This document shows, one piece after another, positions 37,092-41,808 of a stretch of 41,808 nucleotides of DNA (positions are counted from its first letter, which is position 1; every line of letters begins with the position of its first letter). Location of the stretch: NCBI RefSeq assembly GCF_002850745.1, contig NZ_KZ559469.1, positions 219,871-261,678 of the forward strand, given 5' to 3'. The notes beneath the pieces are model-generated. The model saw nothing but the letters and a program-made list of their open reading frames with translations. It was not told the DNA's origin and did no database searches. The position numbers were made by a program, and so were the translations under genes. Source of the stretch: Nonomuraea indica. Lineage in GTDB: Bacteria; Actinomycetota; Actinomycetes; Streptosporangiales; Streptosporangiaceae.

Positions 37092-37121
37092 ACCATAGGC
37101 AAGCAGCTACTTGCATGTCAA
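37092..37121 (-). promoter_or_regulatory. ArsR promoter with an operator in the -35/-10 spacer
   Basis: Minus strand: TTGACA (complement of 37116-37121), 18-bp spacer, TATGGT (complement of 37092-37097), seven bases, GTG 37084. The near-palindrome GCAAGCAGCTACTTGC (37099-37114, one mismatched pair around AGCT) fits inside the spacer and is the likely ArsR binding site. Confidence 0.7.
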
Positions 37122-37228
37122 GGGACACGGCCGAGCACTCGCACCAGCTCACCGCCCTACGCGAGCAGTTGCCCGGTCCCGGGATCCGCTAGCCTCGCCT
37201 GGTCACGGCATTCGGGAAAGGTGCGGTA

Positions 37229-38059
37229 GTGATCGGCTGGTTCGAAGCGGTGGTGCTGGGGCTCCTGCAGGGGCTGACGGAGTTCCTGCCCATCTCCTCC
37301 AGCGCCCACATCCGGGTGGTCTCGGCCTTCTTCGGCTGGCAGGACCCGGGGGCGGCGTTCACCGCGGTGATCCAGCTCGGCACGGAGACCGCGGTGCTCA
37401 TCTACTTCAGGCGCGAGATCTGGGAGATCGTCTCCATCTGGACGCGCGCCCTGTGGACCCCGGCGCTTCGCTCGCACCACGCGGCGCGCATGGGCTGGTA
37501 CGTCATCGCGGGCACGATCCCCATCGGCGTCCTCGGCCTGGTGCTCAAGACGCAGATCGAGACGGTCTTCCGCGACCTGCGCCTGGTCGGCACCACGCTG
37601 ATCGTCTTCGCGGTGATCCTGTGGTTCGCCGACCGGACGGCCCGCAACAAGCTCACGCTGGAGAAGCACCTCAGCCTGCCGCACGCCGTCGTGTACGGGT
37701 TCGCGCAGTCGCTCGCCCTCATCCCCGGCGTGTCGCGATCCGGCGGCACCATCACGGCCGGACTGCTGCTCGACTACCGGCGCGAGGACGCGGCCCGCTA
37801 CTCGTTCCTGCTGGCGATCCCGGCCGTCCTGGCGTCGGGCTTCCTCGAACTGGCCGAGATCGGCGAGGGGCAGGCTCCGGCATGGGGGCCCACGATCCTG
37901 GCCACGGTCATCTCGTTCTTCGTGGGCTACGCGGCGGTGGCGTGGTTCCTGCGCTACATCAGCAGCCACCGCTTCACCGGCTTCGTGATCTATCGGATCG
38001 CGCTGGGCCTCTTCGTCATCCTGGCGGTCACGCTGGGCTGGATCCCGGCCCAGGGCTGA
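37229..38059 (+). CDS. uppP: Undecaprenyl-diphosphatase (UppP/BacA)
   Basis: 276 residues, about eight TM segments. The GTG start is preceded by AAAGGTG. The two UppP signatures are present: LLQGLTEFLPISSSAHI (E18 and the SSSAH stretch to H27) and LIPGVSRSGGTITAGLLL with the catalytic arginine. It dephosphorylates undecaprenyl diphosphate so the lipid carrier can be recycled for peptidoglycan and teichoic acid synthesis, and it can confer bacitracin resistance. Its 3' end overlaps the convergent membrane-protein gene by 32 bp. Confidence 0.97.
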   Translation: MIGWFEAVVLGLLQGLTEFLPISSSAHIRVVSAFFGWQDPGAAFTAVIQLGTETAVLIYFRREIWEIVSIWTRALWTPALRSHHAARMGWYVIAGTIPIGVLGLVLKTQIETVFRDLRLVGTTLIVFAVILWFADRTARNKLTLEKHLSLPHAVVYGFAQSLALIPGVSRSGGTITAGLLLDYRREDAARYSFLLAIPAVLASGFLELAEIGEGQAPAWGPTILATVISFFVGYAAVAWFLRYISSHRFTGFVIYRIALGLFVILAVTLGWIPAQG

Positions 38060-38522
38060 CGCCGAAACTCGTGCGCGGCCACCGGCTGGCCACCGCGAAG
38101 ATCACCGCGAACAGCGCCCAGGCGGTCACGTACGCCACCGGACGGGCCCAGGCGTCGCCGATGACGTCGGCCAGCGCCTGGCGCCCCTCCACGTACATCG
38201 CCAGCCCGGCGAGCGCCCCGGGGACGGCGCCCCACCACCGGCGCCACCAGACCTCGTACGTGATCACCTCCCACGCCACCAGGGTGATCGGTCCGAGCAG
38301 GAGCAGCTTCAGGTTCTCCGGCCAGGACAGCAGGCTCACGGCCGCCATGATCGCCACGGCGGAACCGGTGGTCAGCAGCACCAGGGCGCCGAACGGCGCC
38401 GGCTCGTCACGCGGGTCGCCGCCCGCCGGAGCGTCGCCGCCCGGCACGGCCTCGCGGCCGGGGTCGGCGTCGTGAGGGAAGTCGCCGTCGTGAGCGGGAT
38501 CGTCGTCGAGGGGATCGGGCAC
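38028..38522 (-). CDS. Hypothetical membrane protein with acidic N-terminal tail
   Basis: 164 residues from GTG 38522. An Asp/Gly/Pro-rich N-terminal tail (DPLDDDPAHDGDFPHDADPGREAVPGG, about 45 residues) is followed by three or four TM helices: ALVLLTTGSAVAIMAAVSLLSW, LLLLGPITLVAWEVITYEVWW, VPGALAGLAMYVEG and VAYVTAWALFAVIFAVASRW. The family is unrecognised. The -10-like CAGAAT (minus strand, complement of 38529-38534) lies six bases before the GTG. The gene overlaps uppP at the 3' end (32 bp), so antisense interference is possible. Confidence 0.75.
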   Translation of the reverse strand: MPDPLDDDPAHDGDFPHDADPGREAVPGGDAPAGGDPRDEPAPFGALVLLTTGSAVAIMAAVSLLSWPENLKLLLLGPITLVAWEVITYEVWWRRWWGAVPGALAGLAMYVEGRQALADVIGDAWARPVAYVTAWALFAVIFAVASRWPRTSFGVSPGPGSSPA

Positions 38523-38569
38523 CGCGCCATTCTGGCCCACCGACGAGCGGCCGGAGAACGAACTTTCGT

Positions 38570-39718
38570 CTACGCCCGCGCGGCCTCGGCGAGGGCCGGC
38601 CGGGGCTCGGGGCGGTAGGTGGCCAGGGTGAACAGCAGCGTCACCAGGGCGAGCCCGGTCGAGAGCACCACCACGCCGGTCCGGCCGTACCAGTCGAGGG
38701 CCACGCCGCCGGCGACGCCCGCCGCGAACAGGCCGACGTACTGCGCCGACGACAGCAGCCCGAGCCCGATCGGCACGTTGCCGGGAACCGCCGCCACGGT
38801 CCTGTACTGCTGGGCGGGTCCGACCAGCCAGCCGAGCGCCCCCCACAGGAACGCCCAGACCAGCGCCACGGGCAGCGCCAGGTTCGCGACGGGGATGAGC
38901 GCCAGGAAACCGGTGGAGGCGGCCAGCGCGACCAGCACCATGCGGCGCGGGCCGTACACGTCGGTGAGCCGCCCGCCGATCTGGTTGCCGACGACGCCGC
39001 CCAGCCCCCAGGCCCACAGCACCGCGGTCAGCGGAAGGTCGAACAGCGAGCCGATGTAGGTGTAGGCGGTGAACGCGGCGGCGAACATGAGGAGCTGCGT
39101 GGCCAGGACGACGAGCACCCGCCGGTCACGCAGCGGGGCGAAGCGTCCCCTGAGCCCGGCAGCGGTGGGGAGCCTGACGTCGGGCACGAGCGCCGCCGCG
39201 GCGGCGAACCCGACCACGCCGAGTCCCACCACCATCCAGATGGTCGCCCGCCAGCTCGACATCCCGCCCAGCCAGGTGCCGAGCGGCACCCCGATCGCGG
39301 ACGAGACGCTGATCCCGCCCATCACCAGCGCCAGGGCGCGCCCCCGGTGCTCGGGGTCGGTCAGCGCGCTCGCCACCCCGGAGGCCGTCGGCGTGAACAT
39401 CGCCGCCCCGGCCGCCGCGACCACCCGCGTGGCGAGCACCAGCGAGTACGTGGGCGCGAGCGCGGTCAGCGTGTTGCCCAGCACGAACACGGCCAGCGCG
39501 ATCAGCAGCACCCTCTTGCGCGACAGGCGCGCGGTCAGCGCCGCCAGCACCGGCGAGAGCACGGCGTAGGCCAGCGCGAAGACGGTCATCACCTGACCGG
39601 CCGCCGACTGCGAGACGCCCAGGTCACCGGCGATCGGCGGCAACAGCCCGGCGGTCACGAACATGCCTGTGCCGATCGCGAAGTTTCCGAGCGCGAGGGG
39701 ATAGAGGGGACGTTTCAC
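38570..39718 (-). CDS. MFS transporter, DHA1-type (AraJ/PbuE/CmlR-like)
   Basis: 382 residues, about twelve hydrophobic segments; GTG 39718 has GGAGG four bases upstream, and the longer frame to 39808 would run through the promoter. Motifs: LGNFAIGTGMFVTAGLLPPIAGDLGVSQSAAGQ (TM1), motif A ALTARLSRKRVLLIAL, motif C GGISVSSAIGVPLGTWLGG. This is the DHA1 group that includes sugar-efflux and drug-efflux proteins. It is divergent from an ArsR gene and is likely repressed by it. The export substrate cannot be predicted. Confidence 0.94.
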   Translation of the reverse strand: MKRPLYPLALGNFAIGTGMFVTAGLLPPIAGDLGVSQSAAGQVMTVFALAYAVLSPVLAALTARLSRKRVLLIALAVFVLGNTLTALAPTYSLVLATRVVAAAGAAMFTPTASGVASALTDPEHRGRALALVMGGISVSSAIGVPLGTWLGGMSSWRATIWMVVGLGVVGFAAAAALVPDVRLPTAAGLRGRFAPLRDRRVLVVLATQLLMFAAAFTAYTYIGSLFDLPLTAVLWAWGLGGVVGNQIGGRLTDVYGPRRMVLVALAASTGFLALIPVANLALPVALVWAFLWGALGWLVGPAQQYRTVAAVPGNVPIGLGLLSSAQYVGLFAAGVAGGVALDWYGRTGVVVLSTGLALVTLLFTLATYRPEPRPALAEAARA

Positions 39719-39771
39719 CGGACCTCCGAGACGCAAGTGTTGGACAGGCATCAAACTGACGGAAAGTTGGA

Positions 39772-39800
39772 TTGTTGTCAAACAAATAGGGCGGTATCGT
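39772..39800 (+). promoter_or_regulatory. ArsR/MFS divergent promoter with operator-like palindrome
   Basis: TTGTTG (39772-39777), 17-bp spacer, TATCGT (39795-39800), six bases, ATG 39807: a leaderless promoter. The inverted repeat TTGTT-gtca-AACAA (39772-39785) coincides with the -35 and is a candidate ArsR site. Confidence 0.6.
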
Positions 39801-39806
39801 CGTGCC

Positions 39807-40199
39807 ATGCGCCCGCTCCCTCATCCGGCCACGGAGGACATCCGGCTCACCGACGTCCTGCGGGCGCTGTCCGACCCCGTACGCCTCCTGATCGTCCACA
39901 AGCTGGCCGAGACGGATGAGCTGACCTGCGCCGACGCCGGGCTGGACCTCGGGCTGCACAAGTCGACCGTCTCGCACCACTACCGCACGCTGCGCGATGC
40001 CGGCGTGATCCTGTCCAAGCAGGAGGGCCGGAAGATCTATCTGAGCCTGCGGCGGGACGACCTCGAAGCCCGCTTCCCGGGCCTGCTCGGCTCGGTGCTG
40101 GCCGCCTTCCGCGACTCGCCGCCCCTCGCCGGGTTCGCTCGGCCGCCGTCCGCTCCCGGGGGCGACCTGACCGGCGCCGCCATCGCCGAGACCGTCTGA
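39807..40199 (+). CDS. ArsR-family transcriptional regulator
   Basis: 130 residues. The winged HTH reads LTDVLRALSDPVRLLIVHKLAETDELTCADAGLDLGLHKSTVSHHYRTLRDAGVILSKQEGRKIYLSLRRDDLEARFPGLL. The C-terminal tail is Pro/Ala/Gly-rich and specific to this group, which often pairs with an MFS gene. No ELCVCDL metal site is visible. It is divergent from the DHA1-type pump, which it should repress. hrpB starts ten bases after its stop codon. Confidence 0.94.
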   Translation: MRPLPHPATEDIRLTDVLRALSDPVRLLIVHKLAETDELTCADAGLDLGLHKSTVSHHYRTLRDAGVILSKQEGRKIYLSLRRDDLEARFPGLLGSVLAAFRDSPPLAGFARPPSAPGGDLTGAAIAETV

Positions 40200-40209
40200 C
40201 CGGCCACCG

Positions 40210-41808
40210 ATGACCCGTTCCCAGCTGCCCGAGCTGCCGATCCGGGCCGTGCTGCCCGAGCTGCTCGACGTGCTGGCCCGGCACCGCGCGGCCGTGCTGA
40301 CCGCGCCGCCGGGCACCGGCAAGACGACGGTCGTGCCGCTCGCGCTGGCCGGGGCGGGCCTGCGCGTGCTCGTCGCCGAACCGAGGCGGCTCGCCGTACG
40401 CGCCGCCGCCACGCGGATGGGCGTCAGCTACACGATCAGGGGCGAACGCCACGTCGGCGCGGATCCCAGGGTCGAGGTCGTCACCACCGGCGTGCTCCTC
40501 CAGCGCCTGCAGCGCGACCAGGAACTGTCCGGCGTGGACGTGGTCATGCTGGACGAGTGCCACGAACGTCACCTGGACGCCGACACCGCACTGGCGTTCC
40601 TGCTGGACGTCCGCGACACGCTCCGGCCCGACCTGCGCCTGCTCGCCACCTCGGCGACAGCGGACGCGGCACCGTGGGCGCGGCTGCTCGGCGGGGGCCG
40701 GACGGCGCCGGTCGTCCGTGCCGCCGGCACCGCGCACCCCGTCGAGACCGTGTGGGCGCCGCCGCACCGCCCGGTCGCGCCGCCGCACGGCACCCGCGTC
40801 GATCCCGCGCTGCTGTCGCACGTGGCCCACGTCGTGCGGCGGGCACTCGCCGAACGCGACGGCGACGTGCTGTGTTTCCTGCCCGGAGCGGGTGAGATCG
40901 CGCGGGTGGCCGGGATGCTCGCCGGTGAGGGCGTCGAGGTGCTCCAGGTGCACGGCCAGGCTCCGGCCCGCGTCCAGGACGCGGTGCTGTCCCCCGGCGC
41001 GGGCCGCCGGGTGGTGCTGGCCACGTCGGTGGCGGAGTCGAGCCTGACCGTTCCGGGGGTGCGGGTGGTCGTCGACTCCGGGCTGGCGCGCGAGCCGCGC
41101 ACCGACCACGCCCGCGGGCTCGGCTCGCTCGTCACCGTACGGGTGTCCAGGGCGTCGGCCGACCAGCGCGCGGGACGGGCCGGCCGGGAGGCGCCGGGAA
41201 CGGTGTACCGCTGCTGGTCGCCGGCCGAGCACGAACGGCTGGCCGACCACGCCCGGCCGGAGATCGCCGTGGCCGACCTGACGGGGTTCGCGCTGCAGGC
41301 GGCCTGCTGGGGCGTCCCGGACGCGCGGGGCCTCGCGCTCCTCGACCCGCCGCCTCCCGCCGCCCTGTCGGCCGCCCTGCGCACCCTGCACGTCCTCGGC
41401 GCCCTGGAGCCCGCCGCCGCCGCCGGGTCGCCGGCTCGTACGGGCGGCGGAGCGCCCGCGCCGGACGGCGGGGGGACGGCAGCCGGGCGGGAGACGGAGG
41501 CCCTGGCGCTCGGGCGGGTGACCGGGCGGGGCCGGCGGATGGCGCTGGCCGGGGTCCATCCGCGGCTCGCGAGGGCGCTGATCGATCTCGGGCCGGCCGC
41601 CGCCGAGGTGGTGGCGCTGCTGTCCGAGCAGCTTCCCCGCCAGGCCTCGGACGACCTGGTCGAGGTGTGGCGCTCGGCCCGCCGGGGTGGTGACGGCTTC
41701 GCGGCGCGCTGGCGCCAGGAGGTGAGACGCCTGGCCCGGGCCGCCACCCCGCCCGCCGACGTCACGACGCGGGCGGGCGGGGCGGCGCGGGCGGGCGGCT
41801 CGGGTCCG
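40210..41808 (+). CDS. hrpB: ATP-dependent helicase HrpB (5' part, cut by window end)
   Basis: The frame from ATG 40210 is open to the window edge (533 codons); the family is usually about 820-850 residues, so roughly the last 300 are missing. DExH helicase motifs: I LTAPPGTGKTT, II LDECHERHLDAD (D-E-C-H), III SATAD, V VVLATSVAESSLTVPGVRVVVDSG, VI QRAGRAGREAPG. HrpB is a DEAH/RHA-type RNA helicase of poorly known function in bacteria. A low-complexity insert (AAAAGSPARTGGGAPAPDGGGTAAG) follows the winged-helix region, and the last visible residues (TRAGGAARAGGSG) are also low-complexity. It may be co-transcribed with arsR. Confidence 0.93.
   Translation, partial: MTRSQLPELPIRAVLPELLDVLARHRAAVLTAPPGTGKTTVVPLALAGAGLRVLVAEPRRLAVRAAATRMGVSYTIRGERHVGADPRVEVVTTGVLLQRLQRDQELSGVDVVMLDECHERHLDADTALAFLLDVRDTLRPDLRLLATSATADAAPWARLLGGGRTAPVVRAAGTAHPVETVWAPPHRPVAPPHGTRVDPALLSHVAHVVRRALAERDGDVLCFLPGAGEIARVAGMLAGEGVEVLQVHGQAPARVQDAVLSPGAGRRVVLATSVAESSLTVPGVRVVVDSGLAREPRTDHARGLGSLVTVRVSRASADQRAGRAGREAPGTVYRCWSPAEHERLADHARPEIAVADLTGFALQAACWGVPDARGLALLDPPPPAALSAALRTLHVLGALEPAAAAGSPARTGGGAPAPDGGGTAAGRETEALALGRVTGRGRRMALAGVHPRLARALIDLGPAAAEVVALLSEQLPRQASDDLVEVWRSARRGGDGFAARWRQEVRRLARAATPPADVTTRAGGAARAGGSGP

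Noticed and set aside
39847..41559. Long minus-strand open frame opposite arsR and hrpB
   Set aside because: Shadow of the HrpB helicase frame, which has all DExH motifs.

Overview
The window is high-GC DNA with the dense, short-spaced gene layout of a filamentous actinomycete. A Streptosporangiaceae/Nonomuraea-type genome is my guess from the protein repertoire; nothing in the sequence fixes the genus. Supporting signs are strong G/C at third codon positions, many GTG starts, ATGA/GTGA stop-start overlaps, LuxR-type two-component pairs, many small TetR/MarR/ArsR/AraC regulators and repeated TANNNT-N6/7-RTG arrangements typical of leaderless actinobacterial transcripts. I see no rRNA, tRNA, CRISPR array, complete insertion sequence or prophage. 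It reads as an ordinary-to-accessory chromosomal stretch of about 43 genes.

Layout. 1-4980: end of a reductase gene, a histidine kinase/response regulator pair, and a convergent FtsX-type ABC exporter. 5160-9602: an NCS1 nucleobase permease, an orphan kinase-like membrane protein that has lost its phosphoacceptor domain, and an alkyl sulfatase. 9859-16175: two secreted serine hydrolases around a PRPP synthetase-like gene, a TetR/alpha-beta hydrolase pair and an unknown membrane protein. 16312-20728: MarR with a 14-TM efflux pump, then a TetR divergent from an azoreductase/SMR/maleylpyruvate-isomerase-like operon. 20780-23891: an unusual regulator that joins an IS30-type HTH to a MarR-type HTH, divergent from a secreted serine hydrolase, with a phased array of TTGC boxes between them; then an NmrA-like oxidoreductase behind twin operators. 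23934-29692: a five-gene oligopeptide/nickel-type ABC importer whose genes are all coupled by ATGA overlaps. 29811-33728: an ABC-F ATPase, a DUF2809-DJ-1/PfpI fusion, a VapBC toxin-antitoxin pair and lipB. 33775-38522: PspC-like protein, AraC-HAD pair divergent from a second NmrA-like gene, ArsR-VOC pair, uppP and a small membrane protein. 38570-41808: an MFS pump divergent from ArsR, and the start of the helicase gene hrpB.

How the parts work together. Most of the window consists of small self-contained sensor/regulator plus effector modules: regulator plus exporter (two-component/FtsX ABC, MarR/DHA2, TetR/SMR, ArsR/MFS) or regulator plus detoxifying enzyme (TetR/azoreductase, TetR/hydrolase, AraC/NmrA, ArsR/VOC). 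In several of them a clear inverted repeat lies over the -10 element or the start codon, so autoregulation can be predicted from sequence.

The most unusual items are: (i) the IS30-HTH/MarR fusion and the alternating TTGCGTTC / ATTGCAA boxes at 20-21 bp spacing beside it; (ii) the kinase-like protein with a Gly/His/Pro-rich linker where the dimerisation/phosphoacceptor domain should be; (iii) tandem repeats that begin exactly at the stop codons of three genes; (iv) an in-frame fusion of a DUF2809 membrane domain to a DJ-1/PfpI domain; (v) a peptide-binding protein that lacks a lipobox and instead carries a C-terminal membrane anchor.
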